Shown here: piece after piece, positions 8,731-18,035 of the stretch
How positions within the stretch are numbered: position 1 is the stretch's first letter
How the letters are laid out: each line of letters begins with the position of its first letter
Assembly (NCBI GenBank): GCA_964429805.1
Contig: CAYSDH010000001.1
Location: 1-64,000 of the forward strand
DNA length: 64,000 nt
DNA from: CAYSDH01 sp964429805
GTDB lineage: Bacteria > Bacteroidota > Bacteroidia > Flavobacteriales_D > JABDKJ01
Direction: 5' to 3'
The notes under the pieces: model-generated
What the model saw: the letters and a program-made list of their open reading frames with translations, nothing else
Told to the model about the DNA's origin: nothing
The model's database searches: none
Position numbers and translations under genes: made by a program

Positions 8731-9582
8731 TCAGCGCGACCATATCTCCATATTATCTATCAGCCTCACTTCACCAAATCGTGCCACTACAAACGCACGC
8801 GCACTGTCACATTCATGCCAGCGAAACATCGGCAGCAGGGTGGCACTGTTTGCCACTTTCATGTATTCCAATTCAAGAAAACTCTTTGACTTCAAGGCTT
8901 CTGCTCCAAAGTCTTCAACCTCATCTGGGTTTAGATACTGACTCCGCTCCTTCATTTCCATGAGCGTTTCATGCAGAATGGCTGCCTGCGCACGTTGATC
9001 AGCCGTCAGTAAGGCGTTACGACTGCTCATGGCCAGTCCATTTTCTTCTCTGATTATGGCACAGGGAATAATCTCAATGGGGTATTCATGCTGGGCAACC
9101 AACTGTCTGATGACTGCCAATTGCTGAAAGTCCTTTTCTCCAAAACAGGCTGCATCAGGCTCAACGATGTCAAATAATCTGGCCACCACTTCGACCACAC
9201 CTTTAAAATGTCCGGGTCTAAACACGCCTTCCATCACCTCTGCCAGACTGCCCATCTCGATAGTCTTGGCCACATGGTCTGACGGATAAATGAAATCTAC
9301 TGCTGGGGCAAATACGGCATTGCAGCCCGCAGGCTCCAGTTTTTTTGCATCTGTCTCAATATCACGCGGATAGCGGTCAAAGTCTGCCGACTCATTAAAT
9401 TGTGTAGGATTGACAAAGATGGAACACACCACCACATCACATCTACTCTTCGCTTTTTGAACGAGTGACACATGACCATCATGCAAGGCACCCATGGTCG
9501 GTACAAACCCTATTCGCTGTCCTTTTTGGCGACAATCTTCCAAGAAGGCTCTTAAAGCCCCTATTTCTTCTGTTATTAACAT
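8731..9582 (-). CDS. panC: Pantothenate synthetase
   Basis: A 283-residue cytoplasmic ligase that joins pantoate and beta-alanine using ATP. The N-terminal motif FVPTMGALHDGH contains the HxGH nucleotide-binding signature (residues 34-37); CFGEKDFQQL and AMSSRN further on are the other active-site stretches of the family. Length is usual. First gene of a five-gene minus-strand operon (panC, panD, flippase, rfaE2, radA), divergent from the GT5-like gene with about 110 bases between them. Confidence 0.96.
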   Translation of the reverse strand: MLITEEIGALRAFLEDCRQKGQRIGFVPTMGALHDGHVSLVQKAKSRCDVVVCSIFVNPTQFNESADFDRYPRDIETDAKKLEPAGCNAVFAPAVDFIYPSDHVAKTIEMGSLAEVMEGVFRPGHFKGVVEVVARLFDIVEPDAACFGEKDFQQLAVIRQLVAQHEYPIEIIPCAIIREENGLAMSSRNALLTADQRAQAAILHETLMEMKERSQYLNPDEVEDFGAEALKSKSFLELEYMKVANSATLLPMFRWHECDSARAFVVARFGEVRLIDNMEIWSR

Positions 9583-9634
9583 AGTGTAAACCCTCTGAAA
9601 CTCAAGTAAATCGGGGCCAAACTACCTGTAATTG

Positions 9635-9665
9635 TTGAAATATCGCATTTTTTTATATATTTTTG
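9635..9665 (+). promoter_or_regulatory. Bacteroidota promoter for the GT5-like/DUF4270/glmS operon
   Basis: TTG at 9635-9637, exactly 20 bases, then TATTTTTG at 9658-9665. This matches the Bacteroidota primary sigma consensus (-33 TTG, -7 TAnnTTTG). Transcription should start near 9670, leaving a leader of roughly 20 bases before the ATG at 9693. Confidence 0.7.
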
Positions 9666-9692
9666 TAAGCTCAAATTACGATTCAACACTGC

Positions 9693-10517
9693 ATGGAAAA
9701 GTTAAAAATTTTGTACATCTCTCAGGAGATCACCCCTTTCTTAGACGAGACAGAAATCTCAACGATGGCGCGCACACTTCCTCAGAAAATGCACGAGGCC
9801 GGTAATGAGATTAGAGTCTTTATGCCACGTTATGGTTGCATCAACGAAAGAAGACACCAACTGCACGAAGTTATTCGCCTATCAGGTATGAATCTTGTCA
9901 TTAATGATGAAGATCACCCACTGATTATCAAGGTGGCATCTATTCCTCAAGCGAGAATGCAGGTGTACTTCATAGACAATGAAGAATTTTTCAGAAGAAA
10001 GGCCGTTCTAACTGATGATAAAGGCAAGCATTTTGACGATAACGATGAGCGTTCATTGTTCTTCTGCAAAGGCGCGCTAGAGACGGTTAAGAAATTAGGA
10101 TGGAAGCCTGACGTGGTGCACTGCCACGGATGGATGACAGCCATGGTACCGATGTTAATCAAGAAAATGTTTAACGAGGATCCGCATTTTGAAAATGCCA
10201 AGCTGGTATACTCTGTATACAAAGAGGCATTCCCAAAATCACTGGACAAGAAGCTAGTTGAGAAATTAGCCTACGACCAGATTGATGGTGCTGATGTGGA
10301 GTTGTTGAAGAATCCTACGGCCAATGCAGTTCACGGTATAGCTCTGCAATATGCAGATGCAGTAGTGAAGGGTAGCCCGTCATTAGCAAAAGACACGGAT
10401 GCATTAATCGCTTCGTCAGACTTGCCAGTGCTTGACTATCAAGGAGCTGAAGGTTATGAGAAAGCATATGCTGAATTCTATCAGCAGGTTTTTTCTGAAG
10501 AGTCCGCCCTGGTTTGA
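9693..10517 (+). CDS. Glycogen/starch synthase-like protein, N-terminal (GT5) domain only
   Basis: A 274-residue protein resembling the N-terminal half of ADP-glucose starch synthases: LKILYISQEITPFLDETEIS at the start, RVFMPRYGCINERRHQLHEV, FIDNEEFF, and PDVVHCHGWMTAMVPMLIK. The C-terminal GT-B domain is missing, and the ADP-glucose-binding K-x-G-G-L segment that should follow residue 15 is replaced by LDETEIS, so catalysis as a normal synthase is unlikely. The neighbourhood GT5-like, DUF4270, glmS is familiar from other Flavobacteriia, so this is a conserved form and not a broken gene. Function unknown; a regulatory or sugar-nucleotide-sensing role is conjecture. Confidence 0.75.
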   Translation: MEKLKILYISQEITPFLDETEISTMARTLPQKMHEAGNEIRVFMPRYGCINERRHQLHEVIRLSGMNLVINDEDHPLIIKVASIPQARMQVYFIDNEEFFRRKAVLTDDKGKHFDDNDERSLFFCKGALETVKKLGWKPDVVHCHGWMTAMVPMLIKKMFNEDPHFENAKLVYSVYKEAFPKSLDKKLVEKLAYDQIDGADVELLKNPTANAVHGIALQYADAVVKGSPSLAKDTDALIASSDLPVLDYQGAEGYEKAYAEFYQQVFSEESALV

Positions 10518-10537
10518 ATTGAAAGAAAACATATCAC

Positions 10538-11896
10538 ATGACTAACACTATGGTGCGGCCACTAATGGCCGCCCTCTTTTTAGGCCTCATACTTTTTTCC
10601 TCTTGTGCCAAAGACGAGGAGTATCTTGGTTTAGACCTGCAGCCCGAAGGTGAACTTCTAAATGTGTTTATTACTGATACCGTTACCCTGCTGACACACA
10701 ATGTGCCGGGTGACTCGTCTCAGACTAGTCTACCGCAAGCGACTTTCTTGCTTGGTGAGATTAATGACCCTGTCTTTGGTCAAGTTAAGAGCAGTGTCTA
10801 CACGGCATTTAGATTGAGTGGTTTGAGCCCAGACTTTGGCACTGACTTCGAATGCGACTCACTCGTGCTTTCCTTGTCATACAATTTTCAAGACAGCATA
10901 TACGGTGAGCCTGGACAAGCTTTGACCTTTTCTGTGAAGGAACTGATGACCGCTTTGGAAAGTGACTCTAGTTACTACTCCACTAATGGAGATGACATTA
11001 GCCTTCTGCCAGACGAGCTTATTTTGGCTGGTGCCGAGACGCTTAGTCCAAGCCAAGGTCAGACTGTGGTTGGAGTAGACACCTTGAGCAATCAGTTGCG
11101 CGTGCACCTTGACCCCGCTTATGCAGAGAGCAAATTTGTGGTAGATGCGGCAGAGACAGATTTGGAGTCTACAGAAAACTTCCTTGAGTACTTTAAAGGA
11201 CTTAACATTACCGTACAGTTAGCTAATGCTGGTGATGTAGGCTCCATCAGTACTTTTGACGCCAATGCTTCTGCCACAAAAATGACCATGTACTACAGGT
11301 CATTAAACGCTGAAAACGTGATTGACACGGCAGAATTTGATTTCTTCATCAACATTGTATCCCAGCGTTTTTTACGCTTCGATCTTGACCCGACTGCCGG
11401 ACTTGGCATGCCTCTTCAACTCGCATTTGAAGATAGCACAATAGGGCAGCAAGACCTCTACATTCAAGGATTGACGGGCGCCAACATCATGGTCAACATG
11501 CCTCACATTATGAACTTTGCAGACTCCAATGATGTGGCCATTAACAAAGCTGAAATAGTACTTGAAGTAAACCCTATGAATGGGCAGAACGAGGCCCTTT
11601 TCCCGTTTCCTAACAGGATCTTTGGGGTATTTACTAATAGCAGTGGCGTCATTAGCTCTATTCCCGATATATTTGAGGGAGAGACGCATAGTGACGGTTT
11701 TTATGACCAGGACGATGGAGAATACAGGGTAAACGTCACCCGATTTATCCAACAAGTACTGACTGGTGAAATTGAAAACTCAGCGCTACGGCTTCTCCCA
11801 ATCAGTAATACAGGGACACCGAATTACGTGCAACTGTATGGTGCAGAAAATCCGATGGGACCTGCCCGATTGGAGATAACTTACACCAAATACTAG
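10538..11896 (+). CDS. DUF4270 family lipoprotein
   Basis: A 452-residue exported lipoprotein. The signal peptide ends at a lipobox with Cys23 (ILFSSC), so it should be anchored in a membrane, probably the outer one. The body is beta-rich, with the DUF4270 pattern TFLLGEINDPVFGQVKSSVY shortly after the N-terminus. The function of the family is not established. It lies 20 bases after the GT5-like gene and 10 bases before glmS, so the three are probably one transcript; this context hints at cell-envelope sugar metabolism, but that is inference. Confidence 0.8.
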   Translation: MTNTMVRPLMAALFLGLILFSSCAKDEEYLGLDLQPEGELLNVFITDTVTLLTHNVPGDSSQTSLPQATFLLGEINDPVFGQVKSSVYTAFRLSGLSPDFGTDFECDSLVLSLSYNFQDSIYGEPGQALTFSVKELMTALESDSSYYSTNGDDISLLPDELILAGAETLSPSQGQTVVGVDTLSNQLRVHLDPAYAESKFVVDAAETDLESTENFLEYFKGLNITVQLANAGDVGSISTFDANASATKMTMYYRSLNAENVIDTAEFDFFINIVSQRFLRFDLDPTAGLGMPLQLAFEDSTIGQQDLYIQGLTGANIMVNMPHIMNFADSNDVAINKAEIVLEVNPMNGQNEALFPFPNRIFGVFTNSSGVISSIPDIFEGETHSDGFYDQDDGEYRVNVTRFIQQVLTGEIENSALRLLPISNTGTPNYVQLYGAENPMGPARLEITYTKY

Positions 11897-11906
11897 CGAA
11901 AATATC

Positions 11907-13754
11907 ATGTGTGGAATAGTTGGATATCTAGGAGAAAAGGAAGCCTACCCGATTCTCTTAGGCGGTTTAAAGCGCCTTGAATACAGAGGATATGATAGTG
12001 CCGGAGTGGCCTTGATGAACGGAGGAGATGTTGAAGTATTTAAGTGCAAAGGGAAAGTGGTCAATCTTGAGAACCTCCCAAAAGGAGATGCTGTCAAGAG
12101 TACCATTGGAATAGGCCACACGCGCTGGGCCACACACGGACCACCAAACGATGTTAACGCGCACCCTCACCAATCTGGCAACGGAGACCTTGCGATAATC
12201 CACAATGGAATAATCGAGAACTACGGGCCACTAAAGGCGGAGCTTGAAAACCGTGGTTACGAGTTTCACAGCGACACGGATACTGAAGTGTTGGTCAACC
12301 TCATTCAGGAAGTTCACAAGAACAATGAAGGAAAAGGGATGGTGGAATCCGTAAGGATAGCACTTACCGAGGTGATTGGCGCATACGCCATCGTTATTCT
12401 GGACAAGAAGAATCCAGACCAGCTCATTGCTGCAAAAATGGGTAGTCCGCTGGTGGTTGGTATTGGCGAAGAAAACGAGTTCTTTTTTGCTTCTGATGCC
12501 ACACCGATAATTGAGTACACCAAAAATGTGGTGTACCTAGAAGATGGAGAGATAGCGCGCGTAGACAGGAATGAGGGGCTGCGCATCATGACCATCGAAA
12601 ACAAAGAGATTACGCCTTACATGCAAGAATTGGAGATGAACCTTGAGGCCTTAGAGCTGCAAGGTTATGACCACTTCATGCTTAAAGAGATTAACGAGCA
12701 GCCACGCTCTGTGCTCGACTCTATGCGCGGACGTGTCAATGTGCGTCAAGGAAAAGTACAGCTTGGTGGTATGCGCGAATACATGGGGCGACTGAAGAAT
12801 GCTGACCGCATCATTATAGTCGCTTGTGGTACCTCATGGCACGCAGGACTTGTAGCCGAGTACATGATAGAAGATGTGGCGCGCATTCCTGTTGAGGTAG
12901 AGTACGCTTCAGAGTTTAGGTATAGAAATCCGGTGATCTCTGAGAATGATGTAATCATCGCTATATCTCAGTCAGGGGAAACCGCTGATACGCTAGCCGC
13001 CATTAAGATGGCTAAGGAAAAAGGCGCCATGATTTACGGTATTTGTAATGTGATTGGCTCGTCTATTCCGCGAGAAACTCACTCAGGCTCTTACACACAT
13101 GCTGGACCAGAGATTGGTGTAGCATCTACTAAGGCATTTACCGCTCAGTTGACCGTTCTAACGCTGATGGCCATGTCATTGGGTTATGAAAAAGGTACCA
13201 TCTCGCAGTCTAAGTTCCAACGACTGTTGATGGAGCTAGACCAGATACCTAAGAAAATTGAGACTGTACTCAAGACTGACGAGCAGGTCAAGTACATCGC
13301 ATCTATATACAAGGACGCACCTAACATGCTATATCTAGGCCGTGGAGTTAACTTCCCTGTGGCACTAGAAGGGGCATTGAAGCTCAAAGAGATATCATAC
13401 ATCCATGCTGAAGGATATCCGGCTGCAGAGATGAAGCACGGGCCCATTGCCCTGATTGACGAAGAGATGCCAGTGATTGTTGTGGCGACAAAGGACTCCT
13501 CGTACGAGAAGGTGGTGAGTAACATACAAGAAGTGAAGGCGCGTGGAGGAAAAGTAGTGGCGATTATTACTGAGGGTGATGAGCAGGTGAAGGAAATGGC
13601 TGACCACAGCATTGAAATACCGAGTACGGCAGATATCCTAGTGCCCTTTTTAGCAGTCGTCCCACTTCAGTTACTCTCGTATCATATTGCCGTCATGCGT
13701 GACTGTAATGTGGATCAACCGAGGAACCTAGCCAAGTCGGTGACAGTAGAATAA
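11907..13754 (+). CDS. glmS: Glutamine-fructose-6-phosphate aminotransferase (isomerising)
   Basis: A 615-residue cytoplasmic enzyme making glucosamine-6-phosphate, the first step to UDP-GlcNAc for peptidoglycan and lipopolysaccharide. The N-terminal glutaminase begins with the catalytic Cys2 (MCGIVGYLG) and has GHTRWATHG at residues 70-78. Two SIS sugar-isomerase domains follow, recognisable from CGTSWHAG and from ISQSGETADT. Length is that of the family. No glmS ribozyme structure is visible in the 10-base gap upstream. Confidence 0.97.
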   Translation: MCGIVGYLGEKEAYPILLGGLKRLEYRGYDSAGVALMNGGDVEVFKCKGKVVNLENLPKGDAVKSTIGIGHTRWATHGPPNDVNAHPHQSGNGDLAIIHNGIIENYGPLKAELENRGYEFHSDTDTEVLVNLIQEVHKNNEGKGMVESVRIALTEVIGAYAIVILDKKNPDQLIAAKMGSPLVVGIGEENEFFFASDATPIIEYTKNVVYLEDGEIARVDRNEGLRIMTIENKEITPYMQELEMNLEALELQGYDHFMLKEINEQPRSVLDSMRGRVNVRQGKVQLGGMREYMGRLKNADRIIIVACGTSWHAGLVAEYMIEDVARIPVEVEYASEFRYRNPVISENDVIIAISQSGETADTLAAIKMAKEKGAMIYGICNVIGSSIPRETHSGSYTHAGPEIGVASTKAFTAQLTVLTLMAMSLGYEKGTISQSKFQRLLMELDQIPKKIETVLKTDEQVKYIASIYKDAPNMLYLGRGVNFPVALEGALKLKEISYIHAEGYPAAEMKHGPIALIDEEMPVIVVATKDSSYEKVVSNIQEVKARGGKVVAIITEGDEQVKEMADHSIEIPSTADILVPFLAVVPLQLLSYHIAVMRDCNVDQPRNLAKSVTVE

Positions 13755-13765
13755 AATCCACCCGA

Positions 13766-16078
13766 ATGACCTTTCAAAGTAAAAGTCCGTGGAGCGGAGC
13801 GTTATTTGCTCTGACTTTTACTTTTATCATGCTATTCACCTTTTATGGTGAGGTGCTACTTCATGCAAATTCTTATTTGTTCTCTAGCACAGGAGATGGG
13901 ATGAAGAACTATTTCGCCCTGCTATTTCACCTGAAACATGACTCTGACCTCGTTCATTTTCAAGGGATGAACTATCCTTTTGGAGACATGATGTTCTATA
14001 CCGATGGAAACCCACTCCTTTTTATGATACTCGATTCGCTGAGTATATTGTTTCCAAGAGTAAATGAATATGCAGTCGGAATCTATAATATTTCAGTATT
14101 GCTGTCCTTACCTCTCGGAGCCCTCTTTATATCGTTGATATTCCACCGATTTGAAGTCCATGGATGGATAAATGGCCTCTTTTCCTTAGCCATCATCATG
14201 TTCTCACCTCAAATCTCTCGATGGGGCGGGCATATGACTCTAGGATATGTGTGGGTAATTCCGGCATCTATTCACTTTATGCTTGGAACTCGACTAAACA
14301 GTAGAAAACTATACTCCTGTCTCGGGTTATTCGTTACGCTAGGCGCAGCTTTCCTTTTACACCCCTACCTCGCTGTAATTTCTGCGGCTTTGATACTTGC
14401 AACATTATTCTTTGACCTGCTGAAACAACTTCCTACCACGCTCACCTCCTACCAACTTCCACTCTATACACTGATTGGAACACTCGCCCCTTTGTTCATC
14501 TATATGGTCTCTATCAAGCTCCTAGATCCGTTTGATGGTCGATCCACAAAGCCCTTTGGCTTTTATCACTACCACGCTGAATTAGGGAGTGTTTTTCTAC
14601 CACCTCACGGTCCAATCAAAGCGTTTCTAGTCCCAATTTTCGAATTCTTCAAGTTCACCTATTCAGAATATGCCTACGAAGGCATTTCGTATATCGGACT
14701 GGTTGGCGTATTGTTCTGCTTGGTCTTCATCTATGGCAGTATTCGAAGAAAGTCTGTCTTTTCAAATCCTCTTTTAGGGAGTATCTTCTTTTCAAGCATT
14801 TTGCTTTTACTCTTCGCTTTGTGCCTTCCTTTTCGATTTGGTGGCGTGTTTTACAAATTGGCCGATTCGGTGGACCTAATTAGACAGTTCAGAGGTCTCG
14901 GACGATTTGCTTGGCCATTTACTTATCTCACCTGCATGTTTAGTCTGTTGTACTTCTACAACTGGGCCAAGAAATCAGCACAATTAAAACGGTTTATTCT
15001 GCCAGTCGTATTAGCCCTAGTTGTACTACTTGAGGCCTTGCCGGGGCATCGCATGGTGTCAAAAAAAATACAAGAAGGAGAAAATTCTTTTGCGCATCTC
15101 CCGGCCGAGTTGGAAGGTATGGAATGGGAACAGTACCAATCCATATTGAGCGTTCCAGCCTTCAGAATTGGTTCAGAATACATGATGCACGAAGTGTCTG
15201 ACAATCATCTTTCTGCAAATTTTTTATTGTCTTACCATACTGGACTGCCGCTGATGAGCAGCATGATGGGACGCACAAGCGTGCCTATAACGCTAATGCA
15301 AGCCCAACTGCTTGAGCCTAACGTGATGGACAAAGAAATATGGACACATCTTAATCAGCAGAAGAATTTTCTGTTGATAGTCGACCCTAGTTCACTGACA
15401 AAAACAGAACAACGACTCGTTGACAGAGGTGCCGCTCTAGGCAGTTTTATGGGGCATGCACTCTATTCATTGACCTACGCATCATTGACGAAAGACGAAG
15501 GACAATTTTACAGTACTGCTTATACAAACAGCAAGCCTTGTGGGGATTTTAGTACCTCGAGTGGCGGCTGTCAGCATGTGATTTTTGACTCTTTCAAAAG
15601 TGATGACAATACGCTACAGGGCGTAGATGGAAACGGAGCCATAAGCTCGGCAATAGATCAGTATCTCGTCCTTACTTCGTTTGAAAAGGATACGCTGGCG
15701 CCCGGTGACTATGAGGTAAGCATTTGGGAAAAAGGAAACTTCAACAGCTTCAACGGTCTATTAATCGTTCAAGAAAAACTGGGCGACCAAACGAATTGGA
15801 CTGAAATAAAAGGAAAGACTAGGTTTTGGGCCACCCGAGGCGATTGGCACTTGCTGAGTCTCCCCTTTGAAGTCAAGTCAGGCGCTTCGTATGACATTTT
15901 AGTACATGGGCCAGAGTACGACAAGTCGATTGGGACATATGACAGACTGATGATTCGCCCAGTAGGGCTTGATGTCTTTCAGAAAGAGAGCGGCAAGGCC
16001 TGGTTCAACAATTTGGAAATTGGTGACGAAGCAATGTTCAATTTTCCGACTGAGCCTGACTCCTTGTCAGCACTGTAG
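13766..16078 (+). CDS. Large polytopic membrane protein, probable GT-C-type glycosyltransferase
   Basis: A 770-residue protein. The first ~430 residues hold about ten hydrophobic segments; the first periplasmic loop begins with SSTGDGMKNYF (Asp44), a position where GT-C enzymes keep a catalytic acid, followed by FQGMNYPFGD. The remaining ~330 residues look soluble, beta-rich and without a family I recognise. This layout resembles YfhO-like and other lipid-phosphosugar-dependent transferases, but no signature is decisive. It follows glmS by 11 bases and its last 41 bases overlap a convergent GT2 gene, which supports a role in glycan assembly. Confidence 0.5.
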   Translation: MTFQSKSPWSGALFALTFTFIMLFTFYGEVLLHANSYLFSSTGDGMKNYFALLFHLKHDSDLVHFQGMNYPFGDMMFYTDGNPLLFMILDSLSILFPRVNEYAVGIYNISVLLSLPLGALFISLIFHRFEVHGWINGLFSLAIIMFSPQISRWGGHMTLGYVWVIPASIHFMLGTRLNSRKLYSCLGLFVTLGAAFLLHPYLAVISAALILATLFFDLLKQLPTTLTSYQLPLYTLIGTLAPLFIYMVSIKLLDPFDGRSTKPFGFYHYHAELGSVFLPPHGPIKAFLVPIFEFFKFTYSEYAYEGISYIGLVGVLFCLVFIYGSIRRKSVFSNPLLGSIFFSSILLLLFALCLPFRFGGVFYKLADSVDLIRQFRGLGRFAWPFTYLTCMFSLLYFYNWAKKSAQLKRFILPVVLALVVLLEALPGHRMVSKKIQEGENSFAHLPAELEGMEWEQYQSILSVPAFRIGSEYMMHEVSDNHLSANFLLSYHTGLPLMSSMMGRTSVPITLMQAQLLEPNVMDKEIWTHLNQQKNFLLIVDPSSLTKTEQRLVDRGAALGSFMGHALYSLTYASLTKDEGQFYSTAYTNSKPCGDFSTSSGGCQHVIFDSFKSDDNTLQGVDGNGAISSAIDQYLVLTSFEKDTLAPGDYEVSIWEKGNFNSFNGLLIVQEKLGDQTNWTEIKGKTRFWATRGDWHLLSLPFEVKSGASYDILVHGPEYDKSIGTYDRLMIRPVGLDVFQKESGKAWFNNLEIGDEAMFNFPTEPDSLSAL

Positions 16079-17036
16079 CCGTTTCAGTCGGCTCTTCACC
16101 ATGTATACTTTTGATAATATAAATGGGACGGCTCCTAATTTCTCTAAGTGCTTTTTCAAAGTAGGTGGATAACACCGTAATAGTCACAAATAGAAGCGAA
16201 AAGGAAAGAGTTAAAAGCAATATGATTGTGGTGTATCCACCAGGTGGTTTTTCATGAAAGAAGTAGATGAATAGACTGTACAATCCGAGCAGCACAGTAA
16301 ACGTGATAAACATCAATGAGATGCTTATTGTCAAGCGAAGCGGCTTATCAGAAAAGGAGAAAATAGCATTGAGAGACAATCTAATCAAGCTGAAGAAGCT
16401 GTAGTTGCTTTCTCCATGAGCACGCTGTGGAGCCTCAAACTGAACGGTAGCCTTATTAAATCCGATGGACTGTATGAACCCCCTGATGAAGCGATTTCTT
16501 TCTCTAAAGTCATTTTTCAATAAGTCTGCTACGCGTCTAGAAATGAGGAAGAAATCAGACGCGTCTCGCTCAAATTTAAGTTCCGCTAATTTATTGAGTA
16601 CAACATAAAAAAACTTGGAAGCCAGTCTCATAAATATATTCCCATCACCCCTATGAGTTCGCTCAGTGAGCACTATTTCAGCACCATCTTGAAACTCCTT
16701 TACAAGTTCAGCTATTTTCTCAGGTGGATGCTGTCCATCACTATCCATACATATCACGGCATCTCCGTCACTGTGATCTATTCCTGCAATCATTGCCGCT
16801 TCATGACCGAAGTTCTTTGAAAAGTCAATTAATAGATGTTCGATGTTCCCGGACTTTTTCAAAAACGGTTGCAGATTTTCCAACGTGCGGTCTGCACTTC
16901 CATCATTGACCCACAGTACTTTGAATGTTTCGTCTTTAAACCCCTCAAGTACTGAGTTCAAATTTTTAGCAAATGCCCCAATACCCGCCTCTTCATTATA
17001 CATGGAGATGACAATATTGAATCTTTTGTTTGACAT
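16038..17036 (-). CDS. GT2 glycosyltransferase, GtrB/ArnC (polyprenyl-phosphate sugar) type
   Basis: A 332-residue enzyme with an N-terminal GT-A domain (IVISMYNEEAGIG, then VNDGSADRT, and the metal-binding DSD at 98-100 in CMDSDGQHPP) and two C-terminal membrane helices at about 240-263 and 272-297. This is the DPM1/GtrB/ArnC layout, in which a sugar from a nucleotide donor is loaded onto undecaprenyl phosphate at the inner face of the membrane. The product would be the type of donor used by GT-C enzymes such as the neighbour it overlaps. Exact sugar unknown. Confidence 0.87.
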   Translation of the reverse strand: MSNKRFNIVISMYNEEAGIGAFAKNLNSVLEGFKDETFKVLWVNDGSADRTLENLQPFLKKSGNIEHLLIDFSKNFGHEAAMIAGIDHSDGDAVICMDSDGQHPPEKIAELVKEFQDGAEIVLTERTHRGDGNIFMRLASKFFYVVLNKLAELKFERDASDFFLISRRVADLLKNDFRERNRFIRGFIQSIGFNKATVQFEAPQRAHGESNYSFFSLIRLSLNAIFSFSDKPLRLTISISLMFITFTVLLGLYSLFIYFFHEKPPGGYTTIILLLTLSFSLLFVTITVLSTYFEKALREIRSRPIYIIKSIHGEEPTETATVLTRSQAQSEN

Positions 17037-17058
17037 ATACTTAGTTGGTCTACTTTGA

Positions 17059-17907
17059 TTATTCAGCGATTCTTATCCAGAACGACCCCCCATGCTTCTC
17101 GACACCTTCGAGATTAGAGTGCTCCCAAAAAGGATTCAAAATACTACTGAGTTCTTTATCCATATGAATGAAGTAATTTGGGAGTATCGTCTGATATTTT
17201 TGCGGATTGGCCAACAAGAACATGGCTAGACCATATTGCTCAGAGTAGAATCTGTCACACATGAACTGAGGATAATCGTATGGCAGATACACGTCATGGA
17301 TATGCACCACAACTCCCTTTTTGAGTTTCGGAAGTATCTCTAAAAAGAACACTAACGCATCAGAGTTCGGAAGTATCCTGTGGGAATTATCGATGAACAA
17401 AATGTCGTTTTCTTTTAAACTCAAAATAGCATCGTGATCAACTTCTTCAAATGGTGAGCGGATGACCGAAGAAGCTAGTTCATCTATCTCAGCGCGCGGC
17501 ATCGGGTCAATTGAGACAATCTCTGTGCCCAATTCATTTTCCATTTTTGCCTTGTAGGCTACTTTAGTCGAATTTCCAGAACCGACTTCAATGTACTTCT
17601 CAGGCTTCAAAGTAGCGAGCATGCAGTACATCGAAATAATATCGAGCCCAGGCAGAAAGCCATTGTTCCAAACTAGAGAAATTGAGTCAGATTCCTGGTC
17701 TGCCTTTTTTATCTGTTGGATTTTTTCCTTGTATAGCAGACAATTCTCAAGGAACCCCTTGTAATGAGATCTATTACCATTTATGATTTCATACAAACCC
17801 GAATGAGCCTCTTTACCGTGACCGTATCGCGGCTTCATATCGACTTTATACTCGAGAAATAAAGTCTGGAACTTAGGTGATAAAAATCTATAAATCCGCT
17901 TTAGCAT
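17059..17907 (-). CDS. Class I SAM-dependent methyltransferase (Methyltransf_24 type)
   Basis: A 282-residue protein with a Rossmann glycine motif YIEVGSGNSTKVA at 105-117, an acidic second strand (IVSIDPMPR) and DILFIDNSHR, as in Methyltransf_24 enzymes. The first ~80 residues are helical and have no recognised motif. It lies 22 bases upstream of the GT2 gene on the same strand, so a role in modifying a sugar or lipid-linked glycan is plausible, but no substrate can be read from the sequence. Confidence 0.7.
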   Translation of the reverse strand: MLKRIYRFLSPKFQTLFLEYKVDMKPRYGHGKEAHSGLYEIINGNRSHYKGFLENCLLYKEKIQQIKKADQESDSISLVWNNGFLPGLDIISMYCMLATLKPEKYIEVGSGNSTKVAYKAKMENELGTEIVSIDPMPRAEIDELASSVIRSPFEEVDHDAILSLKENDILFIDNSHRILPNSDALVFFLEILPKLKKGVVVHIHDVYLPYDYPQFMCDRFYSEQYGLAMFLLANPQKYQTILPNYFIHMDKELSSILNPFWEHSNLEGVEKHGGSFWIRIAE

Positions 17908-18035
17908 TTCTGGAATACAGTTTCGTTCTCTTTCTGTGAATCAAGAGCTAGGCAGCATAACATGAGAACATTTCCTTTTGACATGGCCATAAAATATCGG
18001 TAATTCGTTAAGCCTAACATTTGATACTTAGCGCG

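Noticed and set aside
11897..11906. glmS ribozyme upstream of glmS
   Set aside because: The gap to the previous gene is only 10 bases, too short for a ribozyme, and such ribozymes are a feature of Firmicutes.
13184..13612. Minus-strand ORF of 142 residues inside glmS
   Set aside because: Antisense shadow of a strongly conserved enzyme; rich in Ser and Thr without domain features.
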